Positions 25,101-33,402 of a stretch of 64,000 nucleotides of DNA are shown in pieces (within the stretch, counting starts at the first letter, position 1; every line of letters begins with the position of its first letter). The stretch covers positions 458,983 through 522,982 of the forward strand of contig SVQK01000056.1 of assembly GCA_015065385.1 (NCBI GenBank). The letters run 5' to 3'. The stretch comes from Oscillospiraceae bacterium. GTDB lineage: Bacteria; Bacillota; Clostridia; Oscillospirales; CAG-272. The notes under the pieces were generated by a model, which saw only the letters and a program-made list of their open reading frames with translations, searched no databases and was not told where the DNA came from. The position numbers were made by a program, and so were the translations under genes.

Positions 25101-26625
25101 AATTCAGGATCAGCCTTACGGGAGCCTCTGCCCAGAACAGATACCGGCGGCCTTCCCCGGTCTTGATGACCGCGGCGTCCCCCTGCCGGGAAACCTCAGC
25201 TCCGGAGACAAGGTCAAAGACGCCTATCCGGGTCGGGACGGGGGCAGTGCCGTCGTTGTAATTTACCTTCCGGGTCAGTGTAACGGTTTTCAGACCCTCC
25301 TTGCGGAACTGGGCATACGCGGTGTAGTCCCCGTACTTCCCGGCATCCGTAAGGGAAAGCATGATCTGATTGTGAGTGTCCCCGGCGGCATACCACTCCT
25401 GCCAGTTTCTGCCGTCAGCGGAGAGACGCCATTCGCCGTCGAGATAGCTGCCGGGATCCTGATAGACATAGACGTAGGGAAGCTGGGAGCTGATCCTGCC
25501 GTCGGGCAGTACGGTTCCCGACACCGTAAGCTCCGGCATCACCTCCGGGGCCGCGCCCGTGTCGGAGGGATCCTTGAAAATGCAGTAATAAGGGGTGGGC
25601 ACTTCCGCGGTATATCCGTTCAGATAGAAGTACGGATCGTCGTCATAGGCATAATTTGTGCGGAAGCTGTAAACCGGCTCCGTCTCCGTGCCCGTTTTGA
25701 CAAGGTGATTCGACTTTCCGAAGAAATAGGCGGAATAGGCGTTGTCGAAGAGCAGGCCGCCCCAGACCATACCAACGGAAGACGTGTCCTCGCCGAAGTC
25801 GAAGCGCACCAGCCGGTAGCCGAATTCGTCCGGCGAGGAAACCTCCGCCGCGTCCACTGACAAGTCCACATCTTCTTCCGATTCCGGATCGTACAATCTA
25901 TAGGTATAGGTGTAGAAAAGGGGATCGTCGCTGAGCCCGAAACCGGAGACCCGGAGCGTCATGCTGCGGATCGTGTCCGGTTCCTCCCCCTCTTCATAGT
26001 CGTACACCTGCATGGTGGTGTACAGGCCGACCGGACTGACGCCGTTCACATGGATGACGGGCAGGGTCGCGTATAAATGCCCATCCACATAGATCTCCAT
26101 GGTCACGTCGTCCTTCGGCACAAAGACCGGGACGGTGTACCAGTACAGCCGTCCGTCGAGGCCTTCGCTGTCCACGTCGCCGAACACATGGCGCTCGATC
26201 TCCCCCGTCACGGTCACGCCGCTAATCGTGAGGGACGCGGGATCCACGTCCTCCTTGCCGTAGAGCGTAAGCTCGTGCCGCGAGCCAGCGGAGCTCGCCG
26301 GGACGTAGAAGGAGATGGGCTCGTCCCAATCCGAGGAGTTGAAGTGCATGGCGCGGATCATCAGCCGGGTCTTGTATAACGCGGACTGCGGCACGTCTCC
26401 GTCCTCGCCCGCCTCCTCCCACAGCTTTTCCTGTACGCCCATGTACTCGCCCGCGGCCCAGTCGTCCATCTGCGCGGCTCCGGCGCCGGAAAGCGTGACG
26501 TAATTGAAAATCTGATTGTCCTCGAATTCCGGCGCGAGGCCTGCGAACACGGAGCCTGGCAGCACGCCCATGCAGATGACAGCCGCAAGGAACAGGCTGA
26601 GTCCTCTTTTCCAGATCTTTTTCAT
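19120..26625 (-). CDS. Giant secreted dockerin protein, 2501 aa
   Basis: The start is ATG 26625, which follows AAAAGGAGAGACTCC and opens a clear signal peptide (MKKIWKRGLSLFLAAVI, cleavage after SVFA); the extra 41 codons of the longer frame are not used. Most of the first 1500 residues look like tandem beta-sandwich (Ig or adhesin) modules. A charged helical region follows at about 1700-2040; within it, around residues 1955-1980, lies a Gly-rich hydrophobic stretch (PIGKAVVFVGGLLNGVISGW). A carboxypeptidase-regulatory-like module sits at about 2070-2165, then an InlB-type repeat (GYDFAGWYTAAGTPVT) and a Bacterial-repeat module (GRYFKEWEV). The last 58 residues are a type I dockerin (GDVNGDGYVTILDYLVLARC, then NLNGDSEVNAKDRMLL). 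No catalytic domain is recognised. Probably a cell-surface or scaffold-docked adhesin. Confidence 0.88.
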   Translation of the reverse strand: MKKIWKRGLSLFLAAVICMGVLPGSVFAGLAPEFEDNQIFNYVTLSGAGAAQMDDWAAGEYMGVQEKLWEEAGEDGDVPQSALYKTRLMIRAMHFNSSDWDEPISFYVPASSAGSRHELTLYGKEDVDPASLTISGVTVTGEIERHVFGDVDSEGLDGRLYWYTVPVFVPKDDVTMEIYVDGHLYATLPVIHVNGVSPVGLYTTMQVYDYEEGEEPDTIRSMTLRVSGFGLSDDPLFYTYTYRLYDPESEEDVDLSVDAAEVSSPDEFGYRLVRFDFGEDTSSVGMVWGGLLFDNAYSAYFFGKSNHLVKTGTETEPVYSFRTNYAYDDDPYFYLNGYTAEVPTPYYCIFKDPSDTGAAPEVMPELTVSGTVLPDGRISSQLPYVYVYQDPGSYLDGEWRLSADGRNWQEWYAAGDTHNQIMLSLTDAGKYGDYTAYAQFRKEGLKTVTLTRKVNYNDGTAPVPTRIGVFDLVSGAEVSRQGDAAVIKTGEGRRYLFWAEAPVRLILNCDFGGSGGGTMAWNAENSRYEATFAIGEIPGDAACVRVWTDGESEGYTKDSAAVELPLVFLEGGYLNPLYSPVILSEVKKDETGKAYYAVAPGATLTGVFEAAVGAGRSHRMTLSYLTADGSEKTVTAAATDDGNRQFTAEITLPADADRLLKVAYELVREGEVEERVEYDLSDYRVYARSHLTGIPKEYAGAKIELKDGKTVRSYFVTDKNYDFVPLGDLPSGGYEVVITGASGHITQIAVKVERGEDIALSGLPALGSVKVVTTGFNSSLNGEEINPPASVTLNFTTPDGTKCKLLASSGETRTQIPVGSSGQAKVSFDASASDEISACTADKDSFTVAGDETLTFAYKPFTFRTISGRVWGVKTYPTGFTTGLAPKPATILVTQEIDRGGSTETVTFSTTLGYGPSNNWSVLCYDNFPAKIEVRSFTWDTQRLEVTDNGNVNLGQVTMTYGGEMLIRLVAQIQTPASVKEDGTPYFSASDSVTERVDSGFLSVGSISTGGKTYYSNSGLFETVIIDGQAFLRIHKGLVQAYEDIYVCAAGTTTMGDASYSVSAITNSGANNLVKVNPDDTGTPTAVFTATVSTLGGQFRATVVDDYDSDYVGFLAYPAMGNVCLFAYGRGELTVPYTRWEAGGSDTILAFMVPEKDAEDMAALLGSNPKKLWNLLPENAGWSDYFFRQEYGGRLLYRTVSAYANSTVYLEDLKPTKPMITGALDPYLFTCRYELTDSPDTIRMVGTLTKRYPDQVDQDKIRSITLHAADSREDTGDLAGTVPFTMSDLGNGQSLITAELPLSYSHLARFRLEIVYWHDSVTEDRGETTLEFARRDPVKIFSLVNPGSVYIADQLDVQGLNAQSPERQAAWTLNLSLRTFLSKTPEENRITVYDNGTPIYSYDAGAGAQNYLGLGSTDRLRVRLTDNLTAGIHVVWANREVGGETISTEPVVFTLLEGRENNSVRVTNLTWTHWNHRIGWDEDHPDRMYFDNLSDLAGKNVWIWPGKKHYMQFRVENATSAELDGVNLVYDTLCHMSNRSYTSQDPKTYGYFRSLKDSNYAYYLTITRAIPCKLISENENGNWSIWGIDEAYLGYLQGFEFEFDYNAAIDKQLAEMTTEELSALESEAFYKANGLGEVPDGLKEAAAVNSMSEEQLKEAVAGLSEASEALKGLDLKITEDSDRRMKMQLKTPTKELSEYAVTMEKGGTMELPDILMLMEKEREEGSQNPAEAGWDVTWAEFETLQGSTLIRIASYDGMEAGRHALKTHTTYYITKSVADALSGSGTGKLSAETPLLADLTAAERIGAEDAASPQALPAGPDEGKPDHWTKQLYDGTSIVYSSGDLTDEAWKAYCRKIHLAANPDDLAGARAFADSESLIPKKLDTTMKVLGVADTVITYAKGPSGADPAGLRQLLTYVRDDRARRSLEAQIRDYESLRYDIYKQDCAMSTYSTASNFAPMGPIGKAVVFVGGLLNGVISGWSKDYNRQVYNTTLHDIQLQIKYEAVKAERLKKSFMDAEKWLRDKMDSIYGKGNWSEYALAEERKNWVLKEYPGGILKYQWKDKAPEFSVTLDPSGYVYEAVTEDTVEGVTATLYYSETEDGNYSVWTDPFGEQPNPQSTSDTGNYMWMVPVGWWKVRYEKEGYRTSESRAMSVPPIHTTVNIGLLSEEAPEAAVSVGNGEITVLFSKYMQLESLIRLFGEGSYTDASFDSSAFAVQFYGADGVSLHGTVTFPDIRANTGYKGEGYGTDVIDSDWFARIAVFKPDDPAADLSGVTWRLMEGMVSYAGVPLSGETSKLFLIRLDPGEGLLDTRILATDGEGRVTMLPEPYRDGYDFAGWYTAAGTPVTAETVFTADTSLTARWSVIPEPEEPSYEVIVLAEEGGTASANVNSAKEGQPVTLTAIPGEGRYFKEWEVIEGDITVTDNTFVMPAGRAAVRAVFGLRGDVNGDGYVTILDYLVLARCLAGWEGYEALVDREAANLNGDSEVNAKDRMLLAKEVLG

Positions 26626-26940
26626 GGAGTCTCTCCTTTTTCTCTCCTCCCCGGATTGACGGAGCGGAGGATTTACGGTATAATACGGATGTGGGGATGC
26701 GCTTTGAACGCTCAGGCGCATTTTCACATATTCCGGAACTTCTAACATTCAGTATAGCATAAATCTTTACCGCAATCAATCCCGCAAGCCGTTCTGTCAA
26801 TGCCCGGTTTGAGGCACGAAACGTGCCGCGGAGACTTTGCGGGATTGCAGGTTCATGGAAGAGATCGTCCCGCGGAGAAATCTGCCGCCGTAAGAGCTGC
26901 CGGATGATTCAGCGGTTTCCAGACGAAAGGAGGGTCCCTC
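26626..26940. promoter_or_regulatory. Shared upstream region with two opposing promoters
   Basis: This 315-base gap holds a plus-strand promoter TTGACG-17-TATAAT (26656-26684) that reads toward the HTH gene. It also holds a minus-strand promoter TTGATT-17-TATACT (26751-26779) that reads toward the giant dockerin gene. The two transcripts would overlap for about 50 bases, so each start could interfere with the other. The long leader of the HTH gene also contains the hairpin GGCACG-AAA-CGTGCC near 26813. Confidence 0.75.
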
Positions 26941-28113
26941 TTGCTGAAAGATGTCGCCGAAAAAATAGATTTTCTGATGAAGCTGACCGATACGCGGAAT
27001 GCCGCGCTGGCCCGCGCCCTGAATTTCGATCCCTCCTATATCAGCCGCATCCGCCGGAGGATCCGGGGGATCCCGCCGCACGAGCCTTTTCTTGTTCCTG
27101 CCGCGGCTTATTTCGCCGCCTCGATCCGCGAGGAGTATCAGAAGAGCGCCGTCTCGGAAGAGCTTGGGCGGGAGTGGCCAAATGACCACGCAGAGGCAGC
27201 CGCCCTCCTTGTCTCATGGCTCGAGGATTCCAAAAAGCAGCCGTCCGCCGTCCCGGATCTGATGCGGGCCCTCGCCCTCTCCCAGAATCTTCCGGGCGGA
27301 GAGGGAGGGGAATTCGTTCCGGAAGCGGGGACGCCCGCGCGGATGCTTCTGTTCTACGGAAACAGCGGAAAGCGGTCCTGCGTCGCCCGGTTTCTGAGCG
27401 AGCTTGTGAAATCGGGGCAGCCGTACCGCCTCCTGCTCTGCTCCGACGAGGATATGACCTGGCTGTACGAGGATCCCGCGTTCGTCCGGACGTGGAACGC
27501 GCTTCTCTCCGGCCTGATCGGAAACGGCTCCCGGATCCGCATCATCCACACCGTCAGCCGGGATCTGACCGAAATGTGGGAGGCTGTGCGGAAGTGGCTC
27601 CCCCTCTACATGACCGGGGCAATCGAGCCGTACTATTACCCGCGGCTGCAGGACGGGATCCTCCGCCGCTCCATCTTTATCGCCGAGGGGACCTCCGCTG
27701 TCACGGCGCATTCGACGCGGGGGCAGGGCGACGGGGCTCTGAACTGTCTTGTAAACGACCGAGGGGCAGTGGACGCGCTGACGGACGAGTTCGAGGCGTA
27801 TCTGCGCCTGTGCAGGCCGCTCATGCGGATCGTCCCGCAGGCGGAGAGCGGGGACGTAGCCGAACTTCTGCGAGGATTCCTCTCCGCACCGGGCGAGGGG
27901 ATGATCTCGGTTTCCGGGGACATTCTGATCTGCGTGAAGGAGGACACCGGTGCGCTCGTCGTCAGCGCCGCATCCCCGCACACAGTGTTCAGCTTTACGG
28001 AACCGCGCCTTGTCGAAGCAATGCGGGAGTATATCGAATCCCTGCCCGACGCTCCGGCACGGGAGGAGCGGACTGCGGCGGCGGAAGCCTTCCTCGAACG
28101 GCTCGGGGGGTAA
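26941..28113 (+). CDS. Regulator-like protein with N-terminal HTH, 390 aa
   Basis: The start is taken as TTG 26941, behind AAAGGAGGGTCCCTC. The first 60 residues form a helix-turn-helix of lambda-repressor type (NAALARALNFDPSYISRIRR). Residues 130-390 form a mixed alpha/beta domain (RMLLFYGNSGKRSCVARFL, RIRIIHTVSRDLTEMWEAV, YMTGAIEPYYYPRL) that I cannot name; the word order faintly resembles PLD-like or sensor domains. It has no membrane segment. It is divergent from the 2501-aa dockerin gene and lies inside the cluster of three dockerin genes, so it is the best candidate for their regulator. That is inferred from position only. Confidence 0.75.
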   Translation: MLKDVAEKIDFLMKLTDTRNAALARALNFDPSYISRIRRRIRGIPPHEPFLVPAAAYFAASIREEYQKSAVSEELGREWPNDHAEAAALLVSWLEDSKKQPSAVPDLMRALALSQNLPGGEGGEFVPEAGTPARMLLFYGNSGKRSCVARFLSELVKSGQPYRLLLCSDEDMTWLYEDPAFVRTWNALLSGLIGNGSRIRIIHTVSRDLTEMWEAVRKWLPLYMTGAIEPYYYPRLQDGILRRSIFIAEGTSAVTAHSTRGQGDGALNCLVNDRGAVDALTDEFEAYLRLCRPLMRIVPQAESGDVAELLRGFLSAPGEGMISVSGDILICVKEDTGALVVSAASPHTVFSFTEPRLVEAMREYIESLPDAPAREERTAAAEAFLERLGG

Positions 28114-28201
28114 GGAATGAGTTCGAACCGACCCCCTGCGCCGTCGGAGCGACCGGATTCGAACAGGCATCCTCTTGCCTCCGAAGATTCACAGCCAAAA
28201 A

Positions 28202-28236
28202 ACAAAGGACCGGCCTGCTTTGGTCGATCCTTTGTC
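28202..28236 (+). terminator. Possible terminator after the HTH gene
   Basis: ACAAAGGACCG pairs with the segment ending TCCTTTGT; the T tract is short. The rest of 28114-28400 holds a second hairpin near 28322-28347 (GGGAAGGGAT/ATCCCCTCCC) that may end the minus-strand dockerin transcript. Confidence 0.45.
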
Positions 28237-28400
28237 GTACTGTCTCGCAAAATGTACCTGAATTTCTTGTTTTGACGCGGCACCGAAAACGGGACCCGCA
28301 TGTGCGGCGCGGCGGAAGGGCAGGGAAGGGATTTTATCCCCTCCCTACCTTATTTGGGTTTGCGGCCTTCCATGCGTTCCGCTCAGAATGTCAGCTTCTG

Positions 28401-31400
28401 TCATCCCTTAAAATACTCATCATATCCGTCCCATTTCGACAGGTACCGGCCCAGAATCAGGCGGTCCTTTCCGTTGACGGAGTGGTCGCCGTTGATATCC
28501 GCCGCGTTCTTGGAAACGATCTTTTCTTCGTATCCTTCCCATCCCGCCAGATACCGCGCGAGGATCACATAGTCCTCTCTGTCCACATCATCGTCGCCGT
28601 TGACGTCGCCGATGATGCAGCTGTAGAATTCAAGCTCCGCAACGTCGCCGTGATTGGTTTCGTTGTAGTAACGGAACATCGAATAACCGGTGTTGTTGTC
28701 GAAGTCGGTGATGACGATGAACTTGGGGTCTTCTTCCATTTCGTCCTTGGTTCCCCGGAAAATGACATCTCCGACGATTTCAAAGATATCGAACCGATCC
28801 GACTCAGTATGGCATTTTGAAAGATGAATGATGATGAAAGCGGCCTGAACGGGATCGAATTCATATTCAAGATGCTTCTCCTTGTTCCCTTCGATCTTGT
28901 AAAGCAGTTTTTCAAAGGGGTTTTGCTCGTCATTGCCCACATAGATTTCAAAATCTTCCGGATATTCGACTCCGAAATCGAAGGAGAGATAGCCGATCTT
29001 CTTATTCCTGTCAACAGAATTCAGATCGATAAAGATCAAATCCTGCTCCGGCGCATCCCACCCGGCTCTCTGCCCATAGTTTGCGGGCCTGTCAGTCTCG
29101 CGCCCCTTTGCCGGAGCGTCGGACTTCCACAAGGTCGTCCAGTTCTCGCCGTCGTTGGATCCCTGAATCATGGCTCCCTCGAACCGAGCAAGCCATCCAC
29201 TGCGCGGCAGTACGACCGCCTTGTCAAGAACATGCTTCTGATCGGCTTTGATGCCGCAGAAACCATCGCCTATGTCAATCGGGTCGAAGTAGGAATCCGG
29301 ATTTCCGTCAAACGCGGCTTTTGCGCCGGAGGTCAGGTTGAGTCCGGGCCATCCGAAATCGTTTCCGATGATCTGACCTTCGATCAGCTTTCCGGATTCT
29401 CCGGAGGAGGGATATTCAAACACCGGTCTCGGTTCGATCTCAAGGATGAATCCGTATGTGTCCCAAGGATCGTCCCAGATATCGTCCCAACGATCGCCGT
29501 TGTATCTGGCGCACTCTTCTCCGCTGGGCTCTCCGTCGTGCCAGTTTGTATAGCCCCATTCCTCGCCGTTTTCCCAGATCCAGCCGTCGGGAGTCCGGAC
29601 AGCGCCGATCCAGAGATGGAGGTCTTCCTTGTTCATGCCTACGAGCAGGTCGTTCTCACCCGGATCGGTCACGGTGACAAGGTGTCCTCCCAGGTTTTGC
29701 GCGAGACCATTCGCACTGTTCCAGTTCAGTCCGCTGCGGAAAATGTAGTACTCGTTCCCGTTTTCGCCGACGGTTTTCGTGGAAAGGCCCTCGTCCAGCC
29801 AGTTTTCAAACTCCAGAATGAAGCCTTTGCTTCCTCCGATATGCTGATAGTGGTAATCCCACGGGAGATCCATAAGCTCCGATTTCCCGTCGTAGCAGAG
29901 CTCGTACACCGGAGCGTCCTCACCCGGATCTTCCGGAGCGGGAGCCGGACTTGTCCCGATCCAGAAGGAATCCGTGAAGTTACCTTGATGCCCCTGGAAG
30001 GAACCGGAATGTTTATAGCTGTCGATCAGATTCTCGACGATTTGCTTCTTCTCTTCGGAATTGACCTCGATCAGCCTTCCGTGATGCTCCCGCGCATAGC
30101 TTTCCGCCTGTTCCCGGTTCAGTCCGCCGAGGTGAAGCTCATACAGATTGCCGTTCTGGATGATGTAGTCGCCGCTGAAATTCTGCCACATGTGGTTGTG
30201 GTTCCGAACGGAGACGAACACCGCGTCCGTGCTTCCGTCTTCGAATTCGTAGGTGATTACCGCCGTGCCATTGTGATAGCACTCGATCCTCTTCTCCTCA
30301 TCTGCGCCGCCGTACCAGTTGGCGACATGCGAATTGGAATTGGAGATGAACCAGAAGTTTTCCACACCCGATTCGCCGGTCAGTGCCTCAATCGGAATAT
30401 TCCAGCCCACATCCATGGCGAAGTTCGTGTTGGCCAGCCGGGATTCGGTGGATCTGAATGCCTTTGCTCTATCTTCCGTCGGGAAGAAGGCGATATAGTC
30501 GATCAGAATCTGCTCGCCCTGCTCCATGTCTCCGCCGTAATCGATCCCTCCCTCTCCGATCTTCCACATCGGGTCAAGACGGATCCAATAAACGAAACCC
30601 TGCCATACGGTTTCGCTCAGATTGCAGCCGGAATAAGCATTGGCAGTCTTTATATTCTCTTCGGGAATATTGATGATATACTCGTGCCAGCCGTCCCCTT
30701 CCGCCAGATCAATATGCGTGCATACGGAAGCGTCCACTCCTCCGCGGCTTCCGTCCGTCGCGCCGAAAAGCTCGATGGCTGTCGCGGAGCTCAGATTCTT
30801 GGCCCTTACCTTGCACCATGCCGCGTTCTTGACATCGTCCGCGGTTATCTCGACCGAAACAAAAGGATCACTTCCCCGAGCGGTAAAGACATAATAATCG
30901 TTTCCGTCCTCGTCTCTGCCGGGTTCCCAGTCAAGGTCATTGGGGCGGTCCATATAAGAATCCAACACGCGGTCTCCGTTGAAGTCCCAGAGGAGAGAAG
31001 CACCGCGGAGGGGAGTGCAGAGATAAAGCTCGCCCATCTGATACTCATGCGGCGTATCCGTCCACATCTTCAGGGAGACATACCGATACGGACCGCATTC
31101 CGGCACTGCCATCGGATACAGGCGCGAATTATCGTAGAACAGGTGCGGATCGATGTCCCTCTCATTATCCGGTCTTTGCTGAACGCGGCCCCAATCGAAG
31201 GGCACGTCAAAGAAGTCCTTGGTGCCGGATGCGATCGTTTCCCAGTTCTCGCCGTCCGCGCTGCCGAGCACCTCCCAGTGGTCGGGCGAATTCGACAGAT
31301 CGGGATTCCAGCCGTTGCCGGTGGAGAGGATCACACCGTCGAAATAATGGTCTCCGCCAAGGTCAAACACATTCTCCGTCGGCCATCCGTTCTCGGCCAG

Positions 31401-33023
31401 ATCTTCGGGAATGTCGTCGGGAATAAAGTAACGCTCATCATCCGGGTCAAGAGGCTCTATTCCGACATTATATTTACACCACGGGTCATCGTCACACAAG
31501 CACGCGGTCATTGCCCACCTCGAAGAATAGGTCTCGGTGCGCTTGATCAGCATATCCGGATTCAGGGTGAGAATCTCCGACCCGACGTAACGCTTGGCTG
31601 CGCTGAAATCGAAGGTGCCGAATACCCGCTCCGGTCCGGGATGTACGTCCACCTGCAAGGTCGCATACCCGCCGTCGGTGCAGCGGAAGGTGAGCTGAGT
31701 ATCGCCTACCCCGGTTGCGTGCAGCGTATGCTCTTCGTATTCCACGACCCAATAGGCGGGAATGATCGGGGTGAAGCTTTCGTCGATCTTTACATCTCCG
31801 GCGTCAACCAGCTCGGGAATATACTCTCGCCTTTCGCCGTACTCCATATCGACATAGGGCTCGGCCAGCTGATATTCGACTGGCTCCTTGGCGTCGGAAT
31901 CCACGGAAGTGAGAACGCACTCGGAGAGCTGGAAGGCGTCGCCGTCCGCCCCGACGCCCTCAAACTTGAAGTAAGCGAACGGGCCGACCGGCTTATCCAG
32001 CTTTCCCGCATAGAATTTCTGGTTCAGCGGAGGTCTGTCGAAGAATTCGTCCGTTCCGGAAAGGATCTCGGTCCAGGTTTCCCCGTCCTTCGAGCCGGAA
32101 ACGGTCCAGTTGTGCGGCAGGCGTCCGAACTGCATACTGTCGTTGGCAGTTGCAAGAATGACGCCGTCCACCGTATATCCGTCACCCTCGATCTTGGCGA
32201 TGGAGCAGTATCTCAATTCCTCTTCCGGGTTCTCCTCGTCCTTGCCGACGCAGTACTTGGATACGGCGAAGCCGTCCCACAGCTTTTCGGGTCCCTCGCT
32301 GGACTGCTCGAACGGACTCCCGTCCCCATCCCCATCGCCGACATAAGTATAGCCGACAATGGGCTTGGAACCGATGGACTCAGCCGCCGCGAAGGCCGTG
32401 TTAAAGCCCTTGCTGGGGATCACATTCACCGTCAGAACCGATCGGATATCGTCGTCGAAGGTCACGGTCAGCTCCACCGTCCCTTCGCTGAGACCGCGGA
32501 TCCGGCACGGATTGTCATGCTCCGACCGTATGAATTCCGCGATTCCCTCTTTCGAGAACGCCGCATCCTTCACTTCGGGCCACGGATCAAGCTCTTTCAG
32601 CCCGGGCAGGGGGACCACGCTGTCGATAAATATAGTAACGGGATTCTGATCGAAAACGTGCTCCGTAGGACGCGGAACTACAATCACGGTCAGAACCGAC
32701 TGAATGTCGTCAGTGAAGGTCACGGTCATATCCACCGTACCCTCGCTGAGACCGCGGATCTTATACGGCTCGCCGTCCTGTTCCCATATGAATTCCGCGA
32801 TTCCCTCCTTCGAGAACGCAACGTCCTTCACCTTAGGCCATGGCCGATCCTCTTTCAGCCCGGGCAGGACGACTGAGCGTCCCACTTTGACTCTGACGGG
32901 ATTCGGTTCGAAGATATGCTCCTTGACCTCCTCTTCTGCAGAAACAAAGATCCCCGCCGCCGGCATCACCATCATGATACACAGCAGGACGGCCAGAGCT
33001 TTTTGCCAGAATTTCATCCTCAT
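28401..33023 (-). CDS. Secreted lectin/discoidin-like dockerin protein, 1540 aa
   Basis: The signal peptide is MRMKFWQKALAVLLCIM, with cleavage near FVSA; ATG 33023 follows GGAAAGG. Modules in order: two nearly identical 86-residue Ig-like repeats (about 35-205, each with the words FSKEGIAEFI and IRGLSEGTV), a discoidin-like domain (about 205-375), a third Ig-like domain, a second discoidin-like domain, and a jelly-roll-like binding domain (about 680-880). Two C-type-lectin-like domains follow (about 955-1075 and 1088-1200; the second contains LHLWIGAVRTPDGWIW and NWHDGEPSGEECARYN), then a third discoidin-like domain and a type I dockerin (GDVNGDDDVDREDYVILARY, then DINGDHSVNGKDRLIL). No enzyme domain is seen. 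It should be exported and attached to a cohesin scaffold as a glycan-recognition protein. Confidence 0.88.
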   Translation of the reverse strand: MRMKFWQKALAVLLCIMMVMPAAGIFVSAEEEVKEHIFEPNPVRVKVGRSVVLPGLKEDRPWPKVKDVAFSKEGIAEFIWEQDGEPYKIRGLSEGTVDMTVTFTDDIQSVLTVIVVPRPTEHVFDQNPVTIFIDSVVPLPGLKELDPWPEVKDAAFSKEGIAEFIRSEHDNPCRIRGLSEGTVELTVTFDDDIRSVLTVNVIPSKGFNTAFAAAESIGSKPIVGYTYVGDGDGDGSPFEQSSEGPEKLWDGFAVSKYCVGKDEENPEEELRYCSIAKIEGDGYTVDGVILATANDSMQFGRLPHNWTVSGSKDGETWTEILSGTDEFFDRPPLNQKFYAGKLDKPVGPFAYFKFEGVGADGDAFQLSECVLTSVDSDAKEPVEYQLAEPYVDMEYGERREYIPELVDAGDVKIDESFTPIIPAYWVVEYEEHTLHATGVGDTQLTFRCTDGGYATLQVDVHPGPERVFGTFDFSAAKRYVGSEILTLNPDMLIKRTETYSSRWAMTACLCDDDPWCKYNVGIEPLDPDDERYFIPDDIPEDLAENGWPTENVFDLGGDHYFDGVILSTGNGWNPDLSNSPDHWEVLGSADGENWETIASGTKDFFDVPFDWGRVQQRPDNERDIDPHLFYDNSRLYPMAVPECGPYRYVSLKMWTDTPHEYQMGELYLCTPLRGASLLWDFNGDRVLDSYMDRPNDLDWEPGRDEDGNDYYVFTARGSDPFVSVEITADDVKNAAWCKVRAKNLSSATAIELFGATDGSRGGVDASVCTHIDLAEGDGWHEYIINIPEENIKTANAYSGCNLSETVWQGFVYWIRLDPMWKIGEGGIDYGGDMEQGEQILIDYIAFFPTEDRAKAFRSTESRLANTNFAMDVGWNIPIEALTGESGVENFWFISNSNSHVANWYGGADEEKRIECYHNGTAVITYEFEDGSTDAVFVSVRNHNHMWQNFSGDYIIQNGNLYELHLGGLNREQAESYAREHHGRLIEVNSEEKKQIVENLIDSYKHSGSFQGHQGNFTDSFWIGTSPAPAPEDPGEDAPVYELCYDGKSELMDLPWDYHYQHIGGSKGFILEFENWLDEGLSTKTVGENGNEYYIFRSGLNWNSANGLAQNLGGHLVTVTDPGENDLLVGMNKEDLHLWIGAVRTPDGWIWENGEEWGYTNWHDGEPSGEECARYNGDRWDDIWDDPWDTYGFILEIEPRPVFEYPSSGESGKLIEGQIIGNDFGWPGLNLTSGAKAAFDGNPDSYFDPIDIGDGFCGIKADQKHVLDKAVVLPRSGWLARFEGAMIQGSNDGENWTTLWKSDAPAKGRETDRPANYGQRAGWDAPEQDLIFIDLNSVDRNKKIGYLSFDFGVEYPEDFEIYVGNDEQNPFEKLLYKIEGNKEKHLEYEFDPVQAAFIIIHLSKCHTESDRFDIFEIVGDVIFRGTKDEMEEDPKFIVITDFDNNTGYSMFRYYNETNHGDVAELEFYSCIIGDVNGDDDVDREDYVILARYLAGWEGYEEKIVSKNAADINGDHSVNGKDRLILGRYLSKWDGYDEYFKG

Positions 33024-33170
33024 GTTTGAAACCTTTCCGCCGGTTTCCCGGCAAGTTTTTGGCAGTCCGGCGCGGTCCGCAGACCAGTCGGCGCAGGAAA
33101 ACAGAAGCGAGAGTCCCGCCCTCCATTTCTCACCCCGTCCTATCGAATGCGGCCAAAGCCAGTTGGGTTC

Positions 33171-33199
33171 ATTATACCATAGACATCAATGAATTACAA
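33171..33199 (-). promoter_or_regulatory. Sigma-A promoter of the lectin/dockerin gene
   Basis: On the minus strand TTGTAA, 17 nt, TATAAT, about 150 bases upstream of the start. Confidence 0.7.
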
Positions 33200-33285
33200 T
33201 GGGTTATAATGAAATCGCTCCCAACTTCCTGTCAGGAAAACGCCGCGCTGCGAGAATCCGCAAAGGCCGCAGGCTGCAAACGAAT

Positions 33286-33317
33286 GGGGAGTGAGTTACT
33301 TCTGTAACTCACTCCCC
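33286..33317. terminator. Perfect 14-bp hairpin between two dockerin genes
   Basis: GGGGAGTGAGTTAC (33286-33299) and GTAACTCACTCCCC (33304-33317) flank the loop TTCT without a mismatch. It lies 86 bases beyond the stop of the leucine-rich-repeat gene. There is no clear T tract, so it may be a transcript-end stabiliser as much as a terminator. The surrounding 33200-33402 is AT-rich and shows nothing else. Confidence 0.6.
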
Positions 33318-33402
33318 ACCGGTAAATTCGTTGACTGTATCGTCTATTTCATTTTATCGTCCGTTCAGTTTGTCAGTGCTTATTCTTCTTTTTTCCTCCT
33401 TC

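Noticed and set aside
26625-26748. Longer N-terminus for the 2501-aa protein
   Set aside because: The extra 41 residues would place the signal peptide internally, and the ATG at 26625 has a good ribosome site.
28140-28200. tRNA-like fragment on the minus strand (T-arm-like TTCGAAT and an acceptor-like end)
   Set aside because: The T stem has a mismatch and no matching acceptor, D or anticodon arms are found upstream; at most a tRNA remnant.
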